Notes: generated by a model from the sequence alone, not told the origin. Positions 16,920 to 26,100 are shown, counted from the stretch's first letter. The stretch: 64,000 nucleotides of DNA from an uncultured Pelagibacteraceae bacterium (GCA_902537575.1 CACBBX010000001.1:62001-126000), one strand, 5' to 3'. Translations and numbers: made by a program.

Positions 16920-18041
16920 TTAAATAGACTCTATTATAGTGGCAATACCCATTCCTAAACCTATACATTGAGTTGCCAAAGCATACTTTTTATTTTCTCT
17001 TTTTAAGAGTTGGGCTGCTTTACCCGTAATTCTTGCACCTGTAGCACCTAGGGGGTGACCTAAAGCTAATGCACCGCCATCTATGTTAACTTTATTTTGG
17101 TCAATCTTAAGATCTTTTATGCAAGCTAAAGACTGGGAAGCAAAAGCCTCATTTAACTCTATTATATCAATATCATTAATAGTTAGATTTGCTCTTTCTA
17201 AAGCTTTTTGAGAAGCTCCTATTGGACCCAACCCCATTGTTTCTGGCTTACATCCTTGAACTGATGTAGAAACAATTTTTGCTAAAATTTCTAAATTATT
17301 ATCTTTAGCATATTGCTCCTCACAAATTAAAGTTGCAGCAGCTCCATCCGTTAAAGGAGAAGATGTTGCAGCAGTAACAGTTCCATTCTGATCAAATGCT
17401 AATTTTAATCCATCTAACTTTTCTTGATTACTGTTAGGTCTTATGTTGCTATCTTTAGAACAATTTCCAATTGAAACAATTTCATTATTAAAATTTCCTT
17501 TAGCCTGTGCTTCGAAAGCTTTTTTGTGACTAGAAATTGCAAATTCTTGTTGTTCATTTCTTGATATAGAATATTGCTTTGCAACATTTTCTGCAGTTGT
17601 TCCCATCGTAAAATATACATTTGGATTTTCTTTTTTAGAATAAGGATATGGCATTGATTCAAAACCAGTATTTACTCTTGTCATACTTTCGACACCACCA
17701 CACACAAAAACTTTCCCAGATCCCATTGCAATTTTTCCTGCAGCAACGTGTATTCCTTCCATAGATGATCCACACCATCTATCCACAGTCATGCCAGATG
17801 TTTTTATGTCCATATTAGTTAAAAATGTTACTAATTTTCCAATATTAAAAGATTGTTCACCCGTTTGAAAAGCACAACCTACGACTATGTCCTCAATATC
17901 TTCACGTTTAATTCTAGATTTTGTAACGAGATTATTAATCACTTCAGCCAGTAAATTAACTGGCTTAACATCTATTAATTCACCTTTTCTTGCCATTGTA
18001 AAAGGAGATCTAGAATAACCTGCTATGACTGCTTTAAACAT
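16920..18041 (-). CDS. Acetyl-CoA C-acyltransferase (thiolase)
   Basis: A 373-residue thiolase with the acyl-accepting cysteine C90 (DRWCGSSMEGIH), the NEAFASQ loop, the GGALALGHPLGATGARI histidine motif and the second cysteine in QCIGLGMG. Family members cleave 3-oxoacyl-CoA with CoA or condense acetyl-CoA. At 373 residues it is a little shorter than FadA (about 390). A FadN-type hydroxyacyl-CoA dehydrogenase/hydratase lies on the other side of the same locus (30069), and the two could act in one beta-oxidation sequence. It is within the GcvT/ThDP/FMN operon, 27 bp after the DmdA-like gene. Confidence 0.88.
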   Translation of the reverse strand: MFKAVIAGYSRSPFTMARKGELIDVKPVNLLAEVINNLVTKSRIKREDIEDIVVGCAFQTGEQSFNIGKLVTFLTNMDIKTSGMTVDRWCGSSMEGIHVAAGKIAMGSGKVFVCGGVESMTRVNTGFESMPYPYSKKENPNVYFTMGTTAENVAKQYSISRNEQQEFAISSHKKAFEAQAKGNFNNEIVSIGNCSKDSNIRPNSNQEKLDGLKLAFDQNGTVTAATSSPLTDGAAATLICEEQYAKDNNLEILAKIVSTSVQGCKPETMGLGPIGASQKALERANLTINDIDIIELNEAFASQSLACIKDLKIDQNKVNIDGGALALGHPLGATGARITGKAAQLLKRENKKYALATQCIGLGMGIATIIESI

Positions 18042-18068
18042 TTTATAATAAAACTCTTGTATATATTT

Positions 18069-19214
18069 TTATTCAGGAAATGGCAAAGTGGTAATAATTC
18101 CTTTTCTTTTCTTTCCATCTAACATTTGAACAGTTACATTTTCTCCAACTTCCCAAAAGTCTCTCAAAATCATTGACAAACCAATATTATTTTTAATTCT
18201 TGGAGAATAAATACCTGATGTTATTTGACCAATTTTTTTGTTTTTATCTGATAAAACTGGCAGGGGTTGGCCAATTCCCGAACAAGCTTCTCCATCAAAA
18301 ATTATTCCTCTGATTTTTTGAATTATTCCATTTTTTTGAACTGATTTTAACGCCTCTTTTCCTATAAAATGGTGATCGACATCAGGGCTGCAATATTTTT
18401 CTAAATTACATTCGAAGGGATTATTTTCATTTGTGAAATCATTCCCATAAGACATAAGTCCACCTTCAATTCTATCAATTAAATTAGGGCAGCCAGGTGA
18501 AATATTAAACTCTTGTCCAGCATCCCAAATTATTTTCCACAGTTTTTCTCCCATCTCAATACTATCAAAATGACTATCATGAACTTTAAAATATATTTCA
18601 AATCCATCTTGCTTACTATAACCTGATCTAGCAACAACTTGTTTTGTACCCATAAAATCCATAATTCTAAAATTGAAAAATTTAATTTTTTTTACATCTT
18701 CTCCAAAAACTTTAGTCATAAGTTCTTCCGACTTTGGACCTTGTATTGCAAGTGGATATACATCAGGCTCTTCAATATTCACATTAAGATCTAAGCCTAA
18801 TGCAAATCCTTTGGCCCACAATAGAATATCTGAATCCGCAATCGATATCCAAAACATATCGTCATCTAATTTCAGTAATACAGGATCATTTATCATACCA
18901 GCTTTTTCATTAAGTATCGGAATATAAAAACACTTTCCTGTTTCCATTTTTTTAATTGATCGAGGTGTTAATTTTTGAACAAGTTTAGAGGCGTCAGGTC
19001 CACTAATTTGGACTTGCCTTTGACAAGAAACATCCCAAATCTGTACATCTTTACTTAAATGCCAATAATCAGTTTCAACAGAATTTTTGAAACCTTTTGG
19101 AAGAAGCATGTGGTTTACAACTGTAAAATCAGAAACACCATGCTTTTCAACCATACTGGTATAAGGTGTTCTTCTAATTCTTCGAGACATATTCAATTTA
19201 ATATTTTTTGTCAT
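18069..19214 (-). CDS. dmdA: DmdA-like tetrahydrofolate-dependent demethylase (GcvT family)
   Basis: A 381-residue aminomethyltransferase-fold protein. Its N-terminus (SRRIRRTPYTSMVEKHGV), NHMLLP and KDVQIWDVSCQRQVQI segments resemble the DMSP demethylase DmdA more than glycine-cleavage GcvT. DmdA moves a methyl group from dimethylsulfoniopropionate to tetrahydrofolate, giving methylmercaptopropionate. The assignment rests on remembered family motifs and not on an alignment, and GcvT-fold enzymes with other methyl donors cannot be excluded. Downstream DMSP genes (dmdB, dmdC, dmdD) are not adjacent; instead it sits with a TTR-like protein, ThDP enzyme and thiolase. Confidence 0.65.
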   Translation of the reverse strand: MTKNIKLNMSRRIRRTPYTSMVEKHGVSDFTVVNHMLLPKGFKNSVETDYWHLSKDVQIWDVSCQRQVQISGPDASKLVQKLTPRSIKKMETGKCFYIPILNEKAGMINDPVLLKLDDDMFWISIADSDILLWAKGFALGLDLNVNIEEPDVYPLAIQGPKSEELMTKVFGEDVKKIKFFNFRIMDFMGTKQVVARSGYSKQDGFEIYFKVHDSHFDSIEMGEKLWKIIWDAGQEFNISPGCPNLIDRIEGGLMSYGNDFTNENNPFECNLEKYCSPDVDHHFIGKEALKSVQKNGIIQKIRGIIFDGEACSGIGQPLPVLSDKNKKIGQITSGIYSPRIKNNIGLSMILRDFWEVGENVTVQMLDGKKRKGIITTLPFPE

Positions 19215-19233
19215 AGAAATTTATTTATTATTA

Positions 19234-19569
19234 TTATTTAGACCACCAAATAGAATATCCATTTGGCGAAATGATAATTGGTAAATGATACTTTTTTTTA
19301 GGATCTTCCATTTTGAATTTAATAGTTATTTCTGAAACAATCTTTTTTTCCGAAAAATATTCAGCAGTTTTGCAAATCATTTCATATTCGCAAGCACAAT
19401 CATTTTCAGATAGTTCAAAATTTTTTATAATTCTTCCCTCTTCATCTGTTTCTGTTTCATAAAATGTTTTTTTTAATCCAGATCGATTAATTTGATTAAT
19501 TATTACCTTTACTCCACTTGCATGGCTCCCATTGCTAGAATTTAGAAGATGAGATGATAAAGTTGCCAT
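19234..19569 (-). CDS. Transthyretin/5-hydroxyisourate-hydrolase-like protein with an altered C-terminal signature
   Basis: A 111-residue protein matching the HIUase/transthyretin-like fold over its full length: LSSHLLNSSNGSHASGV at the N-terminus, an arginine in DEEGRI, and YHLPIIISPNGYS at the C-terminus. In true HIU hydrolases the protein ends in YRGS, part of the active site; here it ends WWSK, and this is not a frameshift (no YRGS in other frames). The histidines (H7 and the YH near residue 94) and the arginine remain. The function may therefore differ from uric-acid catabolism; no uricase or OHCU decarboxylase is nearby. It sits 3 bp after the ThDP enzyme gene. Confidence 0.75.
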   Translation of the reverse strand: MATLSSHLLNSSNGSHASGVKVIINQINRSGLKKTFYETETDEEGRIIKNFELSENDCACEYEMICKTAEYFSEKKIVSEITIKFKMEDPKKKYHLPIIISPNGYSIWWSK

Positions 19570-19572
19570 ATT

Positions 19573-21315
19573 TTATTCTATTGAAGCCTTATCTCTTTTA
19601 TCACTAACCGCAGCAACTATTGGACTAATAACGCCTTTAGCTTTCACGTTGATACACGCAGTTTTACCACTCTCTATTGCTCTTTTTAAAGCTGGAGCAA
19701 GTTGTTCTCTTTTTGTCACAAGTTCACCATGACCTCCAAAGCCTTCAAAAATTTTGTGAAATGGTATATCTCTAAAATCTGTTGCAAAGTGTTTTCCATT
19801 ATCAAATAACCTTTCTTGTTGCTGAGATATGCAATCTAATCCACCGTTATTATCAATTACTACTACTATAGGTTTATTTTCTTGGAAAGCAGCTTCAATT
19901 GACAATCCTCCTGAAAGAAAAGCGCCATCACCACTAATTAGAACTACATTTGAATTAGGATTTAAGTTTTTCGCAGAAAGAGCAAAAGGTACACCAACTC
20001 CCAACATACTAAAAGTACCTGGATGGAGAATTCCTCCAATTTTTTTTCCTTTAGATCCTGCAATATTTATTGCAATTTCAGACCAAAAATGTGTGTTACC
20101 CCCATCAATTACTAACCAATCTTTTTCTCCAATGGCATCTTGAACATCTAAGGCTAATTGAAGAGGATGCATTTTTCCTCCATTCATTTCAGCTTCTTTT
20201 GTTTCTTTGCTTAAATTGTTTAAAGTTTTATCAACCCACTCCATTTTTTTTGATTTGTTAAGATCAAACCACTTTTTATCTAAATTCCATTTATTACTAA
20301 TTTTAAGTTTGTTTAAAGTATCAAAAAATACACCTGGATCACATAGGAGGTTAATATCTGCAGCCCTATTAAGCTCTATTTCTTCATGAGATCCATTGAT
20401 ACAAATAAGCCTAGTTGTTTTTGGAAAAAGTGGAGGGTTTCCAAAATTCATCTGATTATCTAATCTTGCCCCAACCATTAAAACTAAGTCAGATTCGTTT
20501 AATGCAAACTTAGATGGAGGATATTGATGTATATCAGCTAAACCCATATAAGCATTAGCTTCTTCGCCCAGTAACTTTTGGTGATAAGGAATATTAAATA
20601 TGGGAATATTTAAAGTATTTCCTACTTCCTCTAATTTTTTTTCAGACTCAGACCACCAAACTCCGTGACCACCAATTAAAACTGGTTTTTTTGAATTACA
20701 AGCAAGTTCTAATATTTCAGACATTTGTAATGGGTCAGGCCATGCTTTAACTATAGGTTTTTTTTGATGTGAAAATGGTCTCTCTTCAAGACCAACATCT
20801 TCAGAAAATGATGAAAACATAATATCAACAGGCAAACTTAAATGAACAGCTCCTGGATATCCATTGGTTGCTATTCTGTATGCTTTGTCTACAAATTCCC
20901 TTATTCTAGTGCCATCTGTTATACTCGCGCTATACTTAGTTAGCGGTGCAGCAATAGCGACATCATCAATTTCCTTAAACCCACCTGAACCCTGTCTTTT
21001 CAAACTACTGGAACCAGTTATAAATATTACAGGTGATCTTTCACCCCAAGCTTCCATCATTGAAGGTACTGCATTTGCAAATCCTTCTGGACCTACAAGA
21101 CAAACTGTAGGTTTTCTGGTAATTCTAGTATGTCCGTCGGCAATATGTCCTGCTATTTGTTCATGGGGACAGTTTATTACTTCCATCTGACACTCCATAA
21201 ATCCTTCAAGTGCTGGATTACAAAAACCTCCGGACAAAGTAAACACATGTTTTATACCCTTGTCTTTTAAGGCTCTAGCAATTAATGACCCACCTCTGAT
21301 TTTTTTTTCTGACAT
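19573..21315 (-). CDS. ThDP-dependent enzyme (2-hydroxyacyl-CoA lyase / oxalyl-CoA decarboxylase / acetolactate-synthase family)
   Basis: A 580-residue ThDP enzyme with three domains: an N-terminal domain with the catalytic glutamate in NCPHEQIAGHIADG (about residue 53), a central Rossmann-like domain (KKPVLIGGHGVWW), and the C-terminal ThDP/Mg motif ISGDGAFLSGGLSIEAAF...DNNGG. The family splits or joins carbon-carbon bonds next to a carbonyl. Its gene ends 3 bp before the TTR-like gene and directly abuts the FMN 2-hydroxyacid dehydrogenase gene, so oxidation of a 2-hydroxyacid and cleavage of the 2-oxo product could be sequential. Substrate unknown; a second, different ThDP enzyme starts this window. 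Confidence 0.85.
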   Translation of the reverse strand: MSEKKIRGGSLIARALKDKGIKHVFTLSGGFCNPALEGFMECQMEVINCPHEQIAGHIADGHTRITRKPTVCLVGPEGFANAVPSMMEAWGERSPVIFITGSSSLKRQGSGGFKEIDDVAIAAPLTKYSASITDGTRIREFVDKAYRIATNGYPGAVHLSLPVDIMFSSFSEDVGLEERPFSHQKKPIVKAWPDPLQMSEILELACNSKKPVLIGGHGVWWSESEKKLEEVGNTLNIPIFNIPYHQKLLGEEANAYMGLADIHQYPPSKFALNESDLVLMVGARLDNQMNFGNPPLFPKTTRLICINGSHEEIELNRAADINLLCDPGVFFDTLNKLKISNKWNLDKKWFDLNKSKKMEWVDKTLNNLSKETKEAEMNGGKMHPLQLALDVQDAIGEKDWLVIDGGNTHFWSEIAINIAGSKGKKIGGILHPGTFSMLGVGVPFALSAKNLNPNSNVVLISGDGAFLSGGLSIEAAFQENKPIVVVIDNNGGLDCISQQQERLFDNGKHFATDFRDIPFHKIFEGFGGHGELVTKREQLAPALKRAIESGKTACINVKAKGVISPIVAAVSDKRDKASIE

Positions 21316-22473
21316 CTAATATTTAAAGTCTCTTATAAACCTTTCTGAAATTATATCTGAAGAAATATCTTTTATATCAGTTAAACCAACTAATCCCAAT
21401 GCAGTACTTATTTCATCTTTTATTATATCTACAACACGTTTTAGTCCGTTGGCACCATCTGCGCCAATTCCATACATTAAAGGTCTACCAATCATTGTAA
21501 AATCAGCACCCATTGCTAAAGCTCTAACCACATCACTTCCACCTCTAATTCCACTATCGAAAATAATTGGAAAATCATTTCCTAATGCATTTCTTATTAA
21601 AGGTAATGCCTCAATTGATGTTAAAGCACTATCCAATTGTCTTCCACCATGATTTGATACTTGTATTGCATCAGCACCTTCAGATTTGATTTTGATTGCA
21701 TCTTTAGATGACATCACTCCTTTAATTATTAACTTACCTTTCCATTTTTCTCTAATCCTTTTTAGTGTATCCCAATCTGTAGCACCTCTACTCTCACTTC
21801 TTACAAATTTGTTACCCTTCTTGGATGTTTCGTAATTCATTGGTTTTGGTATACCATTAAGCAAAGTACTAATTGACCAATTTGGATGAGTTGCAAAGTC
21901 AACAAATTGTTTTAATCCAAGGTTAAAAGGTACATTAAAACCGTTTCGATTATCTTTAGCTCTACGAAATTGTATTGGCACATCTACAGTTAAAATTGCA
22001 ACCTTATAACCAGTTCTCTCGGCTCTATCTAATAACTCCATAACAAATTCTTCATCTTGAAAATTATAAAGTTGTAGCCAAACATTTCCATTAGAAAATT
22101 CATACATATTTTCTAGAGAGGTTGAGGAAGCCATTGACACACACATAGGCACATTACTTGAAAGACTTTCTTCAGCTAACATTTTATCAGCACCTGGCCA
22201 AGTTAAATTACACATACCCATCGGCGCAAAACCAAATGGTTGGTTATATTCAAATCCAAGAATATCTTTTTTTATAATTCTTTTTTCTACATTTCGTAAA
22301 ACTTTTGGCTGTAATCTTATTTGGTCTAATGATTTACTATTGTTCTCACATAATCGTTCGTCACCTGAGGCACCATCAACAAAATCAAACATTAATTTTG
22401 GAACACGTTTTTTTGCAACAATTCTTGCTTCTTCAACGCTATGAATTTTTTCACTTGCTACTACGTTATTCAT
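21316..22473 (-). CDS. FMN-dependent alpha-hydroxyacid dehydrogenase/oxidase (LldD/glycolate-oxidase family)
   Basis: A 385-residue TIM barrel with the family signature SNHGGRQLD (about 272-280, containing the catalytic histidine), the FDFVDGASGDE N-terminal flavin segment, and the FDSGIRGGSDVVRALAMGAD phosphate-binding region. Members oxidise L-lactate, glycolate, mandelate or long-chain 2-hydroxyacids to 2-oxoacids. The gene starts within the stop of the S51 peptidase (ATGA) and ends directly against the ThDP enzyme gene, which argues for a joint pathway. No membrane anchor is evident. Confidence 0.88.
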   Translation of the reverse strand: MNNVVASEKIHSVEEARIVAKKRVPKLMFDFVDGASGDERLCENNSKSLDQIRLQPKVLRNVEKRIIKKDILGFEYNQPFGFAPMGMCNLTWPGADKMLAEESLSSNVPMCVSMASSTSLENMYEFSNGNVWLQLYNFQDEEFVMELLDRAERTGYKVAILTVDVPIQFRRAKDNRNGFNVPFNLGLKQFVDFATHPNWSISTLLNGIPKPMNYETSKKGNKFVRSESRGATDWDTLKRIREKWKGKLIIKGVMSSKDAIKIKSEGADAIQVSNHGGRQLDSALTSIEALPLIRNALGNDFPIIFDSGIRGGSDVVRALAMGADFTMIGRPLMYGIGADGANGLKRVVDIIKDEISTALGLVGLTDIKDISSDIISERFIRDFKY

Positions 22474-23159
22474 AATTTATTTATATACTCTTTTAGACTA
22501 ATTTTATTATTTTTATCAACAAAATATGCATCACAATTTTCCCTAGCAGAATAAACTTCTTTAGCAACTCCATTAACAAAAAGTACAGCAACACCATCAT
22601 CTATAGCAACTCCTGGAGGCAACTTGTTTTTTTTAATTTCTGATTGATATTGAGACATTCTATTATTTTCTAATGAGTGTGGCGTACAACTCCCTGATAT
22701 CAAGTTGATACCTTTTAAAACCTTATATCCCGAACCTAAAGAGTATGACAAAATCCAATCAAACCAACACACACCACCAGCACTAACACCTGATAATATT
22801 ATTCCTTTTTCATAAGCATTTTTAAAAATATTAATTAAATTACAATTTTTCCAAAGTTCTAACATATAGGCAGTATTTCCTCCTCCTATATAAATTACAT
22901 GTTTATCAAAAATCCATTGAGAAAAACCAACGATATTAGATGTAAGGTTAAAATGAGATAATTCTGAAGTTTTATTTTCAAATCTTTTATAAAATAGATC
23001 AATTTTTGTATTATCATCCTTACTAGCTGTAGCTAAAAAACCAATTTTTTTATTTTTATTTGTAGATTGGTTAATAACAAAATCATCTAAGCCTTCATCA
23101 GATTGATGAGTAAATCCGCCTCCACCTATTGCAATTATTTTTTTTTCTAATTTAGACAT
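22470..23159 (-). CDS. Peptidase S51 family (dipeptidase E / cyanophycinase-like)
   Basis: A 229-residue serine peptidase of family S51; the nucleophile is S126 in GVSAGGVCWFDW, with YIGGGNTAYMLE upstream. Dipeptidase E hydrolyses Asp-X dipeptides and the cyanophycinase branch hydrolyses isoaspartyl bonds. No signal peptide is present, so it acts in the cytoplasm on imported material. It lies between the GcvT-type gene (26 bp upstream) and the FMN dehydrogenase (4-bp overlap), opposite a Dpp-type peptide transporter, which suits the import and opening of a small peptide-like substrate. Confidence 0.82.
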   Translation of the reverse strand: MSKLEKKIIAIGGGGFTHQSDEGLDDFVINQSTNKNKKIGFLATASKDDNTKIDLFYKRFENKTSELSHFNLTSNIVGFSQWIFDKHVIYIGGGNTAYMLELWKNCNLINIFKNAYEKGIILSGVSAGGVCWFDWILSYSLGSGYKVLKGINLISGSCTPHSLENNRMSQYQSEIKKNKLPPGVAIDDGVAVLFVNGVAKEVYSARENCDAYFVDKNNKISLKEYINKL

Positions 23160-23185
23160 TAAATTAATTAAAGTTATAAAATTAA

Positions 23186-24409
23186 TTAATTTCTAATACC
23201 TGCCCACGGTGCAGGTTTTTGAGGTATATCTTTTTTGATACCTCTCACTATTTCACCTTTGGCATCATACATTGGTAATTTACAAAGTTCTGCTTTATGA
23301 ATTTTATTATCTATACACTCTACATCTATCACTGTTCCAGGACCAATTTCTGAATTGTCCAGTAGTGCTATCCCAACACCACAAACTTGATAAGGAGACC
23401 ATGTACTTGATGTCACTTTACCAACAATTTTCCCATTTAATTTTAAAGACCTTCCTTTTTTTGCAATACCATCTACAACTCTAATACCCCAACTTCGGCA
23501 TTCTTTATTTGCATCAAGTAATGCTTTTTTTCCAATAAAATTATCTTTTTTGAAGTCAACAAAATGTCCTAAACCTACGGAAAAAGGAGTCGTTTCAATT
23601 GAAAAATCTTGACCGGCAGAAAGTAGTCCTGCCTCTATTCTCCTGCCTCTAAATGCAGGAGTCCCTGTAATAATCATTCCCATTTTTGAACCTTCGTTCA
23701 GAATTAAATCTCCTAATTTTTCTGAATTATTTTCGGGCCTAAAATATATTTCCCATCCAAGCTCATTTGTAAATCCAGTACGACTTACTATAACTTTCTC
23801 TTTAGCCATAGTCACTTCAACCCAATCAAAATAATTCCAAGATTTTGCTATTGGTTCATCAATCAAGTTATCAAGAAGATCCATAGACTTTGGACCTTGT
23901 ACTTGACTAACAAAAACATTTGGCTCCAGAATTTCTACATCTAACCCCTCAGAATGGGCATTATACCACGAAAACATTTCTCCATCTGCTTGAGCAAACC
24001 AATATCTTTCATCATCAATTCTTAAAAGTAATCCATCGGTAATTATTCCACCATTGTGATAGCAAGCAAACTGATAAGAACATCTTCCTTTTTTAACTTT
24101 TGAAATATCTCGAGGAAAAATTTTTTGTAGTAACTTAAGTGCATCTGGGCCTTTAATTTCATAAGGATGTTCTCCAGTATGCCTAAAAATAACTTCCTGT
24201 TTCGTTTTCCAATATTGTTCATCTGCAGTAGCATTTGATAATTTTTCGGTTGTCAGTCTTCCAGCATATTGAGAATATTCAGGATCATATGGAAGCTCTT
24301 GATATGTTAATGGATGAACACTTAATGTTCGAGCCATCTCTAACGGTCTTTCAGTTTCCTGTAATTGAGGTTTGATAGAAAACCTCAGATTTTGTAAAGA
24401 CTTATGCAT
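23186..24409 (-). CDS. GcvT-family tetrahydrofolate-dependent aminomethyltransferase/demethylase
   Basis: A 407-residue protein of the GcvT fold: IKGPDALKLLQKIFPRDIS near residue 83, the folate/substrate region SRTGFTNELGWEIYF near residue 210, GRRIEAGLLSAGQD near 255, and a C-terminal barrel (KVTSSTWSPYQVCGVGIA). It is a full-length single-domain enzyme unlike the fused DMGDH type. It differs strongly from the DmdA-like gene in the same operon, so it probably handles another methyl or aminomethyl donor. It is the promoter-proximal gene of the eight-gene minus-strand operon. Confidence 0.82.
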   Translation of the reverse strand: MHKSLQNLRFSIKPQLQETERPLEMARTLSVHPLTYQELPYDPEYSQYAGRLTTEKLSNATADEQYWKTKQEVIFRHTGEHPYEIKGPDALKLLQKIFPRDISKVKKGRCSYQFACYHNGGIITDGLLLRIDDERYWFAQADGEMFSWYNAHSEGLDVEILEPNVFVSQVQGPKSMDLLDNLIDEPIAKSWNYFDWVEVTMAKEKVIVSRTGFTNELGWEIYFRPENNSEKLGDLILNEGSKMGMIITGTPAFRGRRIEAGLLSAGQDFSIETTPFSVGLGHFVDFKKDNFIGKKALLDANKECRSWGIRVVDGIAKKGRSLKLNGKIVGKVTSSTWSPYQVCGVGIALLDNSEIGPGTVIDVECIDNKIHKAELCKLPMYDAKGEIVRGIKKDIPQKPAPWAGIRN

Positions 24410-24566
24410 ATTTTTTAATAAATTAAATTAGTATTTTTATCCACTAAATATCCTAAATAATCACACCCACATTACGTTACAACTCTTAATTGTACTATTA
24501 ATTATCATTGTTCTAAAATTTGTAAGATGTTAGCTTTTAAATAAATAATTAAAGAGAGGAAGAATT
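24410..24566. promoter_or_regulatory. Divergent promoter region between the demethylase operon and the Dpp-type transporter
   Basis: The longest gap in the window (157 bp). On the plus strand TTGTAC (24490-24495), an 18-nt spacer and TAAAAT (24514-24519) form a plausible promoter, with a GAGAGGAAG ribosome site before the dppA-like ATG. The minus-strand promoter is not obvious. No tRNA, hairpin or long repeat seen. Confidence 0.4.
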
Positions 24567-26054
24567 ATGAAAAACATTTTTAAACTGATATCAGTTGTAT
24601 TGATATCATCTTTATTTTCTTTTTCAGCTGCAAATGCCTCAAGTGGAGTATTTAAAATTTCACATGACCTTGGATTTGGAAAAGATACAAATCTAGATGC
24701 AATTACTAAAGGAAGATTATTTCAAGTAGTAATTATGACTCAAAACCGTCTAGTAAGAAAAGATCTTAAAGGAGTTACATCAGCCGAACTAGCTACTGAT
24801 TGGTCAGCTAATGCCGATGCTACAGAATGGACATTTAAACTTAGAAAAGGTGTAAAATTTCACGATGGATCTGACTTTGATGCAGAGGATGTAAAATATT
24901 CTTTGATGCGTGTTCAAGATCCAGAAATAGGTTCCCCTGCAAAAAAAAGTATGAGTACAGTAACAGCTATTGAAGTTGTGGACTCCCATACTATTAAAAT
25001 GAAATTAAATACATCTTTTGCAGATTTTCCATTATTACTTACTGATTACAGATTAAGAATGATTCCATCAGGCTCAGGAGATACTATTGGGCAAACTGGA
25101 ATTGGTACTGGTCCTTTTATAGTGGATAAATTTGATCCAGAAGGAACAACAGTTCTTAAAGCAAATGCAGATTATTGGGAGGGTGCACCTGGTTTAGCAG
25201 AAGTACATGTTATTGCTATTCCTGATGGTGAAGCTAGAGTTCAAGCACTTTTAACTGGTCAGATACATATGAACAGATATGTTCCGTTCAGTCAAAAAAA
25301 AATCTTTGATGGAAACTCTAAGTTTAATGTTTCGGTTGTGCCCACAGGAAACTGGAGAGGAATGGTTATGAGAACAGATACAGCACCATTTGACAATGCA
25401 AAGGTTAGAAAAGCTGTAAGATTAGCTGTAGACAGACAAGAACTTGTAGATTTGGTTATGGGAGGAGCTGCAACCGTATCTTGTGATACACCTGTTGCAC
25501 CATCAGACCAATATCGTCTTAAAATGAAGTGTCCACAGGATATCAAAAAAGCTAAAAAGCTTTTAGCTGAAGCAGGTTATCCAAATGGGATTGATATGGT
25601 AATTCATGTTTCTACTAAAGAACCTACATGGCCAACAATAGGAGAAGTTTTGCAGCAGCAATTTGCTGAAGCTGGTATTAAGGCTGAGGTTAAAATGACT
25701 CCTTCAAAAAGTTATTGGAATGAAACTTGGATGAAAAAACCAGTCGCAATGACCCGTTGGAATGAAAGACCCGCTGATAGTGCATTGCATGAAATTTATC
25801 ATAGTGGAGCAAAATGGAATGAGTCTTATTTCAAAAATCCAGATTTTGATAAAAACTTAGCTGATGCAAGAGGTGAGCTTAAATTTGGCAAAAGAAAAAA
25901 AGCTTATCAGAATGCCCAAAAAACATTATGGGAAGAATCTGGAACTTTGATTCCTTACCATGTATCTAAATTAATTGTAACTTCTTCTGCAGTCAAAAAT
26001 TTAGATGAAGTAGAGGTATTTTCTGTTCGTTGGCACAAAATCAAAATAAAGTAA
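24567..26054 (+). CDS. dppA: DppA-like peptide/opine/nickel-type ABC transporter substrate-binding protein
   Basis: A 495-residue class C (cluster C, SBP_bac_5) periplasmic binding protein with a signal peptide ending at about residue 25 (SFSAANASS). The WTFKLRKGVKFHDGSDFDAEDVKYSL segment is the classic family motif. Typical ligands are di- and oligopeptides but also opines and other small molecules. A near-perfect terminator follows, before the permease genes, so the protein is likely overproduced relative to them. It is divergent from the GcvT/S51/FMN/ThDP operon and probably brings in that operon's substrate (inference). Confidence 0.88.
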   Translation: MKNIFKLISVVLISSLFSFSAANASSGVFKISHDLGFGKDTNLDAITKGRLFQVVIMTQNRLVRKDLKGVTSAELATDWSANADATEWTFKLRKGVKFHDGSDFDAEDVKYSLMRVQDPEIGSPAKKSMSTVTAIEVVDSHTIKMKLNTSFADFPLLLTDYRLRMIPSGSGDTIGQTGIGTGPFIVDKFDPEGTTVLKANADYWEGAPGLAEVHVIAIPDGEARVQALLTGQIHMNRYVPFSQKKIFDGNSKFNVSVVPTGNWRGMVMRTDTAPFDNAKVRKAVRLAVDRQELVDLVMGGAATVSCDTPVAPSDQYRLKMKCPQDIKKAKKLLAEAGYPNGIDMVIHVSTKEPTWPTIGEVLQQQFAEAGIKAEVKMTPSKSYWNETWMKKPVAMTRWNERPADSALHEIYHSGAKWNESYFKNPDFDKNLADARGELKFGKRKKAYQNAQKTLWEESGTLIPYHVSKLIVTSSAVKNLDEVEVFSVRWHKIKIK

Positions 26055-26066
26055 ATTAATCTTGTA

Positions 26067-26100
26067 TTTACAGGCCTTATTTTAAGGCCTGTAAATTTTT
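26067..26100 (+). terminator. Intrinsic terminator between dppA-like and dppB-like genes
   Basis: A perfect 13-bp stem (TTTACAGGCCTTA / TAAGGCCTGTAAA) with a 3-nt TTT loop followed by five T residues. It separates the binding-protein gene from the permease/ATPase genes. Confidence 0.92.

Noticed and set aside
19217-19250. Short ATT/AAT triplet run near the TTR-like gene stop, considered as a microsatellite or sign of frameshift
   Set aside because: Only a few repeat units in a very AT-rich gap; the WWSK ending is in frame and no alternative frame restores YRGS.
20864-21190. 108-residue plus-strand ORF inside the ThDP enzyme
   Set aside because: Antisense shadow; the opposite frame carries the catalytic-glutamate region of the ThDP enzyme.
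24410-24566. Largest gap checked for a tRNA or riboswitch
   Set aside because: No cloverleaf arms, CCA-type end or strong stem seen; it looks like a plain divergent promoter region.
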